Below are positions 10,572 through 21,302 of a DNA stretch of 64,000 nucleotides, piece by piece. A program made the translations under genes and the position numbers. This stretch comes from Macrocybe gigantea (Eukaryota > Basidiomycota > Agaricomycetes > Agaricales > Callistosporiaceae). Positions within the stretch are counted from its first letter, which is position 1. Each line of letters starts with the position of its first letter. The stretch covers positions 62,001 to 126,000 of the forward strand of contig SJRY01000281.1 of NCBI GenBank assembly GCA_011319805.1, in the 5' to 3' direction. The notes beneath the pieces are model-generated. The model was not told the DNA's origin and did not search any database. It worked only from the letters and a program-made list of their open reading frames with translations.

Positions 10572-11136
10572 AAGGGCCCCAGTAGCCCAGTGGTTATCAT
10601 CACCACCAAAGACTGGAGAGGTGGCTGTGCACCACCAGAAGGGTTGGGGTTCGATTTCCCTTATCCTCAGTACCCATAAAAGCTGGAAAAGGCATGTGAC
10701 CTGTCAGAGGTTAAATGAATCAAGTTTTGGGTTCCTCAGAACTAAACAGGAGGGGCTCCTGGTGTCAGAAACCAATCCCTGGCTCCTTCGGGAGAGCACA
10801 ACCAGAGCTGGCTAGTGGCAAGGCAGAGACTGAGGACAAGTGGGGATGGATCCACATTGATGACAAAAAGTGAACCACTTGCTCTGGAATGGGAAACAGT
10901 AGTAAGCAAGGCTCTCTGTGAACTCTCTGCTGAAGAGCGAGCCGTGGCAGGCCAGGACAGTCTCCTGCGACCTGGCCAGAGTGGTGCTAACAAACTCCTC
11001 TGTCGGTTCATGGACTGATGAGGTCTATTAGGTGTGAGTTGACTCTGGGATGCACTGTAATGGTGGGCTTCCCCTCGCAAGAGCAGGCGAAGTGCAGGGC
11101 TCTGCTATATGCAGAGCCCTGCATCTCGTAAATTGT

Positions 11137-11172
<36 letters not shown>
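10572..11172 (+). mobile_element. tRNA-headed SINE-like element, copy 3
   Basis: Plus-strand copy beginning GGGCCCCAGTAGCCCAGTGG, with A box 10583-10593 and B box 10648-10658. About 490 bp in the middle are missing relative to copy 2 (junction near 10.71 kb). A perfect 12-bp hairpin (11094-11105 with 11111-11122, loop TATAT) precedes AAATTGTTGATTT and about 30 A. The hairpin arms and the 3' end equal those of copy 2, so the two are close relatives. Confidence 0.8.
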
Positions 11173-11173
<1 letters not shown>

Positions 11174-12055
11174 CAGGTTCTAGTCCTGGAGGTGGCATCT
11201 TCGGATTTGCATTCGGAAGTGTCTGGAGCTGGTTCTACATGACACAGGCAGGAAGTATCACAATCCTGTGACAGTTGTTCCAATGAGAAAGGTGACTTAG
11301 TCATATGACTAAGCAGCTGATACGTGACATAAGCTGGGTTATGCATCACACATGTGACTTACTCCACAATGTGGGTCAAGTGTCACATGATTCTAACTCA
11401 CGTGACTGGGTTTCCCTTGGTGTGGATGGCCTTGGAATGTAAGTGCCAGACAATGCCTTAATCTGGCAGACCACACATGATCTCCAATCTTAAAAGGTAG
11501 GGGCCGAAAGGATAAGGGACTATACTGGGAATGACCTGATAACCACTCGATGGCGTTTGAGCCAACAGAGTATCTGGTAAAGTGGGAGCCGTTGGCAATG
11601 ATCATGAACTGGTTAGTCACCTGCAGTACGTCACCTGCTTAAGTTGGCAGAAGCAGATCCAGACCTGTTCAGTAAGGGCTTCCCCTGTAGGAACCTGTCA
11701 TAGGAGGACCATGGATCTTGCTGTGATATCGGATGCCAGTCTGGGAGGCATGTGGCAAAACAGAGACCTTGAACAGATGAGGATCTACATGCATAATGCA
11801 TCTGTAAACCATCTGCTAAGGGATGGGAAGGCAGGCACAGAGTAGTGACTCAGACACTGCTGGGCCGTAGCAAGGCTGGACAGTCTCCAGTCCTTGGCTT
11901 GAGAAACCTAACTCCTCTGTTAGTGGTCCCTGGGATAACACACCCAGGTAACTGCTTAAGTTGAAGCTGGAGTGCGAAACTTCTGGGCTAAATGGTCTGA
12001 CCATAAGACTGGGCCTGGGTTAGCAACCTCCCCCGCAAGGAGGGGGCTAAACTTT
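11173..12055. other. No gene recognised; 64-bp shared segment then unknown sequence
   Basis: The first 64 bp match the 3' flank of SINE copy 2 (5668-5731). The rest, about 11237-12055, shows no frame with a recognisable product, no long repeat shared with the rest of the window and no tRNA-like boxes that I can support. It may be host intergenic DNA or an unrecognised repeat. Confidence 0.5.
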
Positions 12056-12834
12056 GGCCTCCACATTTTGTTTTCATGATGCGGGGAAGCCAGAGTCCTA
12101 TGAGCACCCGCTCTGCAAAAAGATGGGTTTCATGAAGCTAGTGACAGGCATTGCATGCAGACATGCGCCAATTAATACATATCAAGCGTGATTTAATTTC
12201 GCTGAGAGTGATGAATGCTCCTGCAGACATGGGCCTGAAGACTCTGTCCACGTTATGACTCTGTGCCATAACTAGGACAGACCAGCTGAATGCCAGTATA
12301 ACGCCTTCATGTGTTTCTGGTTCATCAAGTACCTAACATCTAATAAGGCAGCGAGTGCTTTTATTCCAGATCTGGGGGGCAGGTAACTGCCCTTCTGCAG
12401 CAAGGGATACTCAGGTTATGGCTCCTTGTGGGGCCTTTGCATGGAAGCAACCACATCTGGCCTGCAGACTGGGGGACCCAGAGCATCAAGTCATTATGGT
12501 GATTGACAAAAGCGAACACTGAGCTTCATTGTGTATTGCAGAATTTGCGATGCCTGTTGTTATGTGCCCTTTTGGACCCTTTACGTGGAACTGACCATGT
12601 CTGGCTCTTAGGAGTTGGGAGACGCAGGCTGAGCAAACAAGTATACATGAGCGCATGCCTAAATGGCATGTGCATGGGCAGGAGACAGCAGGGTTAGTGC
12701 ATCCTCTATGTTTATCCCCTCAGTTTGGTTTTATTTGGACTAGTTGTATTTATCGTAGGTACCCTCATGTATTTACAAGTGAACTGCCATCAAGCACCGC
12801 TTTATAAATTGTTGATTTAAAAAAAAAAAAAAAA
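12056..12834 (+). mobile_element. LINE 3' end, copy I
   Basis: Plus-strand, 5'-truncated LINE: end of the ORF2 C-terminal domain (broken by stops), the 3' UTR, and the complete tail GTATTTATCGTAGGTACCC to TAAATTGTTGATTT with about 17 A. This is the clearest plus-strand view of the family 3' end. The homology starts abruptly near 12056, as expected for incomplete reverse transcription. Confidence 0.8.
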
Positions 12835-13071
12835 GCATAGATATAGAACTCCCCAGCCTAGGCCTTAGGTCTAGGATGCACACTGAGGCTGGATGCTGGC
12901 AAGGCAGAGACCTGGGACATGATTGAGGATCCATGCCCCTCAGGCATTAGTGAACCACATGCTCAGAAACGGAAAAAACTTTGCATATTTATCATAGATA
13001 CATTCATATATGTACAAGTAGACTGCCACTGAGCACTGCTATGAAAATTATTGATTTAAAAAAAAAAAAAA
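12835..13071 (+). mobile_element. Truncated SINE-like element, copy 4
   Basis: Follows directly on the poly(A) of LINE copy I. It matches the 3' half of SINE copy 1 (CCTAGGCCTTAGGTCTAGGATGCACAC and following) and then carries a LINE-type tail with poly(A) to 13071. The tRNA head is missing. Confidence 0.65.
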
Positions 13072-13130
13072 GCCCTAGTATGCATCCTAGACCTAAGGCC
13101 TAGGCTAAAGAGTTCTACATCCATGCTTGC
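13072..13130 (-). repeat. SINE fragment in opposite orientation
   Basis: A short piece with ATGCATCCTAGACCTAAGG, the reverse complement of 12840-12895. With copy 4 it forms an inverted repeat of about 55 bp around a ~180-bp centre. It has no tail or head and is a remnant. Confidence 0.6.
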
Positions 13131-13140
13131 TGTTATTAGA

Positions 13141-13440
13141 AGGCCCAGTTACTCCAACTATATTCAATGCTCATCATATGAGAACTCTCCTCGTGTGATG
13201 GCATGCATTCATAATGGCTATAACCTTCTTTCAGGTGTGATCTTGTTAACAGTCATGATCTAATGATTGTTAGTTTTTCTGCTCTAGATGAACCATTTTT
13301 CCTTGCAAATGCCTACTCTGATATAGATAGAAGTGCTATTCATCTACTACATGATTATGCAGAAAGACCTAACTTTCCCAACCTAGCTTACCTTGGTGAA
13401 GATTTCAATTGTCACTATGGACTCTGGGATGAAGTGCATT
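13141..13440 (+). pseudogene. LINE ORF2 endonuclease fragment, copy J
   Basis: Plus-strand piece of the AP-endonuclease domain: FSALDEPFFLANAYSDIDRSA and the catalytic EDFNCHYGLWD region. Open from 13263. The family motif is GGDFNCHY or EGDFNCHY; here the second glycine is gone. It lacks both the N-terminal QNVNR/FLQEP part and everything after GVHC, where the poly(T) of LINE K follows. Confidence 0.7.
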
Positions 13441-14270
13441 GCCTGTTACTAATTTCATTTTTTTTTTTTCCATTAATGTCCATTTGAGGTGTGGCCTCAT
13501 ATTGGATCTTACAAGTACAAGTGTTATCTATTTACTTCTAAACATCTGTGCCTTCCACCCTCTGCTGGGTATGCCATGATAGGCTTAGCCTTCACACAAT
13601 CCCCTCCCAACAGAATCTAGCACCTTGTGCTGTTTTCAGGCCCCAGAGTCTAATTGCTTTCTCTAGGTTTTTGAAGAGCCTAAACAGGCATGCACATTTA
13701 GCTATTGGCATGCAGATGCGGAATGTGTTTGAGTGATTAAATAGACTCTAAGGCTTTCCTAGCATTGTGTCGTAAACTTGAGTTTGGTCATGTCCATCTT
13801 TTCCTTTTTGCTCTGCCTTTTTCAATCTCCTGAATTGTGATCTTTCCTAGAGCATCTTTGAAATGACCTGTCCTTGCTATGAAGTTTGTTAGTGCTTTTA
13901 ATGCCTTCACATTAGAAAAGATGAATTTCTAGTCTCGTGATTTCCTCCTTAGCTTCCTGTCCAATTGTGACCTCTCTTTCACATGGCCTGGACATTCGAA
14001 AAGAAAATGCTTGATGCTTTCCTCTACCTTCCATCTACAACTTTTGCACCATGGCTCCTCCGCTTTCTTGATCTTGAATAAATATTTATTGAGTGAGACA
14101 TGACTCATGTGGAGCTGTATCAGAATGCTTGATATCTTCCTTGGTGCACTTTCTCTTGCTTTAATTAGCAGTGTGAAAGGGAATGATGGGCCATTTTGTC
14201 ACACCTTTCGATATTTCGGTGATTTCTTCTATGACCTCCTCCATTTTTTCAACAGCTCTTCGTGATAGTC

Positions 14271-14810
14271 CTATTTTACTGCTGTTGCACTGACTGGTAG
14301 CGGTGACAGAAGTAGAGGAGGGAGCAATAATGGCAAACTTGACTTGCCTTCTGCCACTTTTTTGGCCTCTGTGTCTGCTTTCTCATTTTTTATTACTTTG
14401 CTATGTCCGGATATCCAATGGATCACCAATCTGCCCCCTTCTCCTCTTTCCTTGCTAAGCTCCTTAGCTGCCTGCCAGATGTTCTCCTTGATATATCCAC
14501 CAGAATTGTTTGGACCTATTCTGGCTGATTTGAGAAATACTTGACTGTCGGAGAAGATTGATGCATTTTCACTTGGCCCTATATAGGAGGTATGATGCTG
14601 GAGCATCCAGATTCCCAGTAGGATTCCGATACTTTCTGCTTTGAATACTGTATGGTGAGCTTGAACTCCTAGATGATAATGAAGTACTTCTCTTGGCTGC
14701 GAGTCCCCTTCCATGTATAGTACTGCTGAGGCCCCTACTCCTCCCCATTGACATGATCCCTCTGTATATACTTTTAACCTTGATCGGTCCTCCTTCTCAT
14801 TTTTAATCAA
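14271..14810 (-). pseudogene. RNase H domain of LINE K
   Basis: An open frame of 179 residues. RNase H motifs in order: VYTEGS (first acidic residue, E where D is usual), the AESIGILLG glutamate, IFSDSQ (aspartate) and HWISGHSKVIKNEKAD (final histidine and aspartate region). It would remove the RNA strand during second-strand synthesis. Only the first acidic position is unusual. The frame is separated from the RT frames by stops. Confidence 0.85.
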
Positions 14811-15536
14811 TTCGACTCTGTTCTCTGCTATGTGAACACTGAAGCTGATGTTCTTCTCAGGCTATTTACAGGCCTTGTCGATTACCTCCATCTGTTGTGT
14901 ATCTAATTGAAAGATTTCAGTCAAATTGTCCAGGTTGGTTTTAAATTTCACCAGAGTATCTGTTGTGCTCTCTTCTAGTATTCTTGCCATGGTGTGCATC
15001 TTAGGCAGCATTGTTAGATGGATGAAGGCTAAATGACATCTCTTTAACAGAATGAGTTCCATTGGTAGCAGATTTGCATGTGCATCCACCATGTCCTGTG
15101 GTGAAGTCCTGAGACTGCTCGTTATTGCCAGAGTAGCTATGTGATGAGCAGTGCCTAGCTTCTTTAGGGCCCCTACCATTCCTGCTTTCGTTTTACTACC
15201 AGCCCTATCTCGTGGAGGATTGTACCACACATCCAGCCTATAACATATCTTTGGCAAGAGGACTGAGATATATAGATGATGCACTAGCTTAGAGCAAATG
15301 CCTGTTGATGGCTTGGTGAGCTGTTGGAACATAAGTGCATATTTTGTTGCCTTGGCCATTACTTCCTGGATCTGTGTCTTTCAGAACAATGCCTCATCAA
15401 TATGTATTCTGAGGTATCTGAAACACATCACCTTCTTAATATTTTTGCCTGCTATTCAAATCTCTGGCAAATGCAAAAGATAATGTTTTCTTATTGTTGG
15501 TGCAAAATGCATTACCGTCAGTTTGTTGATTTCGAA

Positions 15537-16334
15537 TCAGGAATTGTAACTCTTGCTCCAGTCCATGGCACCTCCTTTTCTGGTCATCATGTCTTTGATT
15601 ATATCAGTTGTTTCTCCGAAGTCTTTGCCTATAGCCATTGCTAGTGCATTATCCACATAGCTGATAGTGTCTTCATTTTCTTTGTCCTGGATTCGCAGCA
15701 GATCTGCATTATAAATGATGTATTCAATTATAGACACTGGATTTCCCTGGCCAATACCATTGTTGACTTGTTTTAGTGCCAAATCCATATAATCATCAAA
15801 TTTCAAGAATGTGCATCTGCCTGAGATTTCTGCCCAGACATACTTTACCAGCATATCTGGGAGACCTAGCTGCTTCATGTTGTCCACCAAACGCTCTGGG
15901 ATTGCATTTGGAAATGTGCCCTCGATGTCCAGGAAGATGACGGATATGACCTTGCCCTCATGCCAGGCTATTTTGATACAGTTTATGAGATAATAAACAG
16001 CATTTGTAGTTTCTAGTCTTCCCCCGAAATGGTTCTGTAGAAGCAGGTTGTTCAATTCCAGTATGTCTGTGAGCCAATCTGAGACTATTGCAGATAAGAC
16101 TTTTGTCATGGTGCAGAGCAGAGCTACCAGCCGATAAGCCTTTGGCGATTCATAATTTGGTTTTCCTGGCTTGCACAGCACTACAGTGATGGATTCTTTC
16201 CATGTCTCAGGGTATATCCCTAGGCGGAGTATGGCATTGTAGATGCTGGACAGATAGGGCGCTATGAGTGGTGTACACTTCTTGAAAACAATGTTCAGGA
16301 TCCCATCTGGTCCTGGTGCCTTGTACAGTGCCAA
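15537..16334 (-). pseudogene. Reverse transcriptase core of LINE K
   Basis: An open frame of 265 residues with RT motifs in order: KAPGPDGI, CKPGKPNYESPKAYRLVALL, VIFLDIEGTFPNA, GIGQGNPVS and YVDNALAMAIGKDF. The catalytic YVDD reads YVDN (15659-15648), so the second metal-binding aspartate is lost. The ORF continues upstream in another frame (16762-16340). Confidence 0.85.
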
Positions 16335-16735
16335 AGTCCTTATCTTTCGAATATTAGTTCTTGTGAAACCTCATCTGGGTCTGGCAGTGGTGTACGATAT
16401 TCCTTGTCCTCGATTACAAGACTGTGAGGTTTTACAGGAAAGAATGTATGTGCTAGTAGCTCTGCCTTGCTTGCATTGTCCATCTGCCTTAATATTCTTC
16501 CTCGCTCATCCTCTTGAACTAGAGTCAGAATTCTGGGTTGCCTGCCATCTACGCTTGGTTCCTTGAAGTATTTATTGATACTCCAGATGTTTTCATCCAT
16601 TGCTAACTCTAGATATTCTTCCCAGTGCGCTTGCTTCACCCTTAGGATCTCCTTTCCAAGTTTATTGCTGGCTGCTCTATACTCGAAGTGAATTGGATGA
16701 TCTGAAATTGCTCTGAGCTGCATAACACTGATGGC

Positions 16736-17491
16736 GAGCCAGTAATTGGGGGTCCTAGTCACTCCGACTGGACTTGTATCGTCCAGCGCTCATCATATGA
16801 GGATCCTCCTTGGGTGATGGCATATGTTCACAACTGCTTATGCTGGCTGGGCCCCTCCCTTAGACGCAATCTTGTTGATAGTCGCGACTTGATGATTATC
16901 AGCTTCTCCACTCCTGGAGAGCCTCTATTTCTCGCAAATGCCTACTCCGATGTAGATGGAAGTGCTATCTACCTGCTGCATGGTTGTACTGAAAGACCTG
17001 ACTTTCCCAACCTATCTTATCTAGGAGGGGACTTCAATTGTCACTATGAACTCTGGGATGGAGTCCATACTTCGCAGCGTACATGAGGAGAGATGTTGTG
17101 TAATGCAGTGCTCGATCTTGGTCTCGACTGGGCAGAGCCATCTAACCATAGCCTGACCTTCATCTCACATAATGCAGAGCTGCGGCCCTCAGTTATAGAT
17201 TTGATGTTCACCCCTGTCAATGTGATTGGGATGACACCGGTCATTCGTGACAATCTAAGACTGACGTTGGACCATTCTCCGCTGTTGCTCTCTGTAGAAA
17301 TTCCATTGCTGGACCTCTCTGATCCACGCTGGACTCTCCCCAAAGACAGCATGCCTGAGTTTATCTCTGACATTGCTGGTGACCTGGTTGGTATGGACTT
17401 AGTGCCAATCGAGTCACCAGATGATTTAGAAAGCGTTCTCCAGACTTTCTCCAGATCAGTTGACCATGCTTGGAGTCTCCACTCCAAGGAG
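16736..17491 (+). pseudogene. LINE copy L, part 1: ORF2 endonuclease
   Basis: Plus-strand AP-endonuclease domain starting within GEPVIGGP and running through SYEDPPWVMAYVHN, LGGDFNCHYELWDGVHTSQ, the SHNAELRPSVIDLMFTP region and SVDHAWSLHSKE. It breaks at 17491 where LINE M begins and resumes at 19296. The 15-bp CTCCACTCCAAGGAG stands on both sides of M (17477-17491, 19296-19310). Confidence 0.85.
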
Positions 17492-18244
17492 TTTTTTTTT
17501 TTTTTTTTTTAAATCAACAATTTATATAGCGGTGCATGATGGCAGTCCGCTTGTAAATACACGCCAGTACCTACTATAAATACGACGAGTCCGATCCAAA
17601 CCAGACTGAAGGAAGATACATAGAGGGCTGCACTGCCCTGCTCTCTCGTGCCTGCACTCGAGCTACACGACTCGAGCTCGTGCGTACTCACTTGCTAGAG
17701 CCCCGTCCCCCAGCCCCGAAGGGCCGGATGTGGTCAGTTCCACGTAAAAGGTCCAAAAGGACCTATAACAGATGCTGTCGCAAAGTTTGCGGTTCGCATA
17801 GTGCTCGATCAGCGCTTCGGTCACTGGTCCTGCTGCTTTAGGATTGCCTAGGTTGCCCCGGGCAATCTCCGCTACAGAACGGCAGTCACCCACCGCCTGG
17901 ATCCGGGATAAAAGCTCCCGCTGCCTTGTTGGATGCGAGGTACTTAATAAACCAGTGACGCACAAATGCATTGAACTGGCGTTCAGTTGGCCTGTGCCAG
18001 TTGCGGCACTGGGTCATGACATGGACGGAGTCTTCGGGCCCTCGTCCGCAAGAGCATAAGTCGCTCTCCACAAAATTAAACCGTGCCCAATACGCATTGA
18101 TCGGGGCATGGCCGCATGCAAGTCGTGCACAGTGAGCATAAAGCCCATTGTCTGTCACAAGCTTCATGAAGCCCATTCTCTTCCGAGAGGGTCGTTCATA
18201 GGAATTTGGCTTTCCTGCTTCATGAAAACGAAACGTGGAAGCAC

Positions 18245-18471
18245 TGTTAAACAGAAAAGATGTCCTGACTGGGGATTGAACCCAGGACCTCCTGGACATA
18301 TACCAGTAGCTCTACCACTGAGCTATCAGGCCTGATGGATCAACTTAGAAGTTATATTTACAACCACCTCATCCTATATACCTTCACCCTAAGACACTAT
18401 TTGGTCTAGGTTCTTCGGTATCTTTGATATTAGTGGAGACAACAATGTGCCTGAATACACACAATCTAACA
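18245..18471 (-). mobile_element. 227-bp LTR-like element with embedded tRNA-like sequence, copy 2
   Basis: Same length (227 bp) and nearly the same sequence as 4722-4948, in reverse. Termini on its own strand are TGTTAGATTG and TTTAACA. No 5-bp TSD is seen here (AGCAC versus GGACA), and LINE sequence is missing between its flanks. It probably took part in a deletion or recombination after insertion. Confidence 0.7.
18261..18332 (-). other. tRNA-like sequence inside LTR-like copy 2
   Basis: The 72-nt tRNA-like sequence of the second element copy, with the same D arm, anticodon loop TATATGT and perfect T arm as at 4861-4932. The A and B boxes are unchanged, although the surrounding LINEs have decayed. 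Confidence 0.65.
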
Positions 18472-19295
18472 GGACATTGTCTACTGTGGATTTGGACTGG
18501 GCAATAATCAGTCCATCATCGACGAATGACATGATAACTGGCATGTCACCAGCTTTCTGATATAATTTCAGCACCGGCGCTAAGTAAAGTGCTGACAATA
18601 CTGGAGAGAGAGCAGAGCCTTGACCAACCCCAACGTTGGCGTCGAACTCTGGAGAGATAGCGCTGCGCCAGGCATAGGAAGTCTTGCGCCCAACGAGATA
18701 TAATTCAAAGAACTTTGACACTTGTCGTGCAAAGCCTCCATGTTGAAGAATCCTCACTAACATATGGTGGTTAAGTGAGGGAAAATATTGAGCAACATCA
18801 AAGGCGATGACACTCGTTTTGAAGCCCCTAGACCATTCTTGACAGATAATGTGGGTAAGGAAGACTCCGGCATCCTCAGTTGAACTCTGACGGATACCGC
18901 CGAACTGTTTCGGATCGAAGACAGCAAATTTGGTCGCTTCGTACTGCATACGCCGTGCCAGCATCTTCTCGACAAGCTTGCCGAGGGTATTCAAAAGCAC
19001 AATCGGACGAAAGGCTTTTGGGGTATCATATGCAGGTTTGCCAGGTTTCGGAATGATAACCGACAAGCTCTGCTTGAAGTAAGAGGGCCAATGCCCCAGA
19101 TCTAAACATGCATTTGCAATGTTCAAGATAAATGCAGCTATGTGAGGGAACTTCACCAGCTGTTTAATGTGACTCCAAGACAGATGATCTGGTCCTGGTG
19201 CTGATGTATTGCTACAAGGCTCCAAGGACTCTCAGAGTTCTGTAGCAGAGAAAGGGACCCAGTCCCTCACCGGATGCGCTTCGAGGTCATTAAGG

Positions 19296-21302
19296 CTCCA
19301 CTCCAAGGAGTGCAAGCTATCGAAGCAGAGCAAAGGCTGGTGGAACCAGCATTGCTCTGAAACTTTGGACACCTTCAGGCAGACCCGGTCTGAAGGCGAC
19401 CATCACATCTGGCATCGAGCTATTAAAGATGCTAAATGCACCTTCTTTGATCAGGGAATCAAGGAAGTTGCTGAAAAGTCATGACGTCCGTGGGATCTAG
19501 CTGCTTGGATGAAGCAAAGGCCGCTTCCGGCCTACAAAGATGAGCGTCATTGCTTTCAATGTCGCTCAATATTTTCCCTCTCTCAACCATCATATGTTGG
19601 TGAGGATACTCCAACACGGGGGCTTTGCATGTCAAGTGTTGAAATTCTTTGAGTCTTACCTCATCGGGCATAAAACATCATACGCCTGGTGCAGCACTGT
19701 CTCTCCTGAGTTTGATGCCGATGTTGGGGTTGGCCATGTTCCGAAACTCCAGATGGCATATGCTTCTGTGCACAACCTCTTCACAGACTTCGGTCTTATT
19801 GTCGAACACAACAAAACCAAACTGCAGCACTTCTCGTGCAATAGTAAGGACCTCCATCCTTCTATTAATCTGGGCTTTGCCCCGTTCACAGGCAATACTC
19901 CCTTACAGCCCAAAGATGTCTGGAGATACCTTGGTTTTTTCTTGGATGCACACCTTTCCTTCAAGGAGCATGTCCGTTTCTATGCAACGAAGGCACTGAC
20001 TACTGCCAGGGCATTTCAGATGTTGGGCAACTCTGTTCGGGGTTTATCCCCCCAACAGAAGCACATTCTCTACCTGTCATGCACGCATCCTATCGCGACG
20101 TATGGCTGTTTACTCTGGAACTTCAACGGTATACGCAATGTCGCACTGATGAAGTCGCTGCATCAGATGCAGTGTAAAGCATGCATTTGGATTAATGGTC
20201 AGTTTCGCACCACTCCAGAGGGTGCAGCTGAAACGATGGCCTGTGTCGAACCCATCGCCGGGTTCATCAAGCGGTTGAAAGTCAGGTCCTCTGCTCGTCT
20301 TGTAAACTCCAATCTGAGGCATGCCCTCAGGTCTCTAACCACCCCACCACAGGCAGGGGGTGATCCTTTGAGGTCAAAAAACCTGGCCTCTCTATCGGAC
20401 AGGCAGTGCAGTGCACTCAAGTCTCCTCTCAAGGACTTGGTGGACCTTAAACCACCTAACTTCATGTCCATGGACTACTTCACTGATGCGAATAATCCAG
20501 GCAGGTGGCTCATTGATGAATTCAGCAGTCGCCTTGAGATCCATAAGCTGCTTGGCAGAGATGAAGACTCTATCAAGGCTTATCATGCATCGCTCGAACA
20601 GGCGCTCATTGAGTGCCAGCTTGAGCCTAATTGTGTATATACCAGTAGTGATGGTGCCATGCCCATGAAAGCAGATACATGTAGGCAATCAGTGTATTTG
20701 TCTCGGATCTACTGAGGCAATACGCTTGTTTTTGAAACTCGTCAGCCTGTCAGTAAAGCGACAAGCGATGACTCTGAGCTAATTGGATTGTGTATGTCAA
20801 TTCAAAAGGCTATCACACAGAATGGAGCTACATCCATCGTGTGCTTCCTCAACTCGATGAATGCCATTAACCGCATTGTCAATTGCAACCCCCACTCTGC
20901 ACAATCACACTCTATTGCCCTGTGCACTTCACTGCATGCCTGGCTTTCCCAGTCTGAGCTGCACCAGATTACATTCTGGCACGTCCCCTCCTAATGGAAG
21001 TGGGCTATTCAGGTTGAAGCACACAATTCTGCTCATGAGCTCAACGTTCCTCTGGGACCCCATCCCCTCTACACCACAGATGCACTCCGCAAGGAGGCAG
21101 ATGATGATATGCACACCTCTTGGTTCCACCACTCTGGAATCAAGAAATACATTGGTGCCTCCATGCTTCGATTCCATGATGCAGGAAAGCCAGAGTCCTA
21201 TGAGCATCCGCTTCATAAAAGAACGGGCTTCATGAAGTTGGTGACAGGCAATGAGTTGTTTGCTCAGTGCTGTCACGTCACATGCGGACACATGCCAGAC
21301 CG
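19296..21302 (+). pseudogene. LINE copy L, part 2: RT, RNase H and C-terminal domain
   Basis: Continuation of copy L after LINE M. Two internal deletions remove the start of RT (junction near 19539) and the segment with QGSALSP and the FVDD catalytic pair (junction near 19735). The rest is a long frame, 19540-20715: NKTKLQHF, YLGFFLDAHLSFKEH, the DYFTDANNPGRWLIDE region and an RNase H start VYTSSDGA. A TGA at 20713-20715 breaks RNase H, which continues as SDDSELIGLCMSIQKA and FLNSMNA. The C-terminal domain runs to 21302, where LINE N begins in the opposite direction. Very similar to copy O. Confidence 0.85.

Larger units (their letters stand above)
13455..16735 (-). mobile_element. LINE copy K, a second LINE family
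   Basis: A 5'-truncated minus-strand LINE, different from the main family: its tail is a plain poly(A) (poly(T) at 13459-13470), and its RT and RNase H match only distantly. Order along the minus strand: RT N-terminal part (16.7-16.34 kb), RT core, thumb region (15359-14862), RNase H (14810-14271) and a C-terminal cysteine/histidine cluster with FECPGH near 14.0 kb. This order is that of Tad1/I-group fungal LINEs. Several frameshifts separate the parts. It lies between two endonuclease fragments (J and L) of the main family. Confidence 0.8.
17492..19295 (-). mobile_element. LINE copy M inserted into copy L
   Basis: A minus-strand LINE flanked by a perfect 15-bp TSD, so a genuine insertion into copy L. 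Its 5' end is in the DWVPFSA region before RT; 19225-18472 is RT as far as FVDDGLIIAQSKS. The LTR-like element follows (18471-18245), then the C-terminal Cys/His domain (18240-17886, CSCGRGPEDSVHVMTQC), 3' UTR and poly(A) (17492-17511). RNase H and the end of RT are absent at the position of the LTR-like element. Confidence 0.8.

Noticed and set aside
11173..12055. A host gene between SINE copy 3 and LINE copy I
   Set aside because: Only short frames (61-113 residues) without recognisable motifs or splice patterns; no support for a gene.
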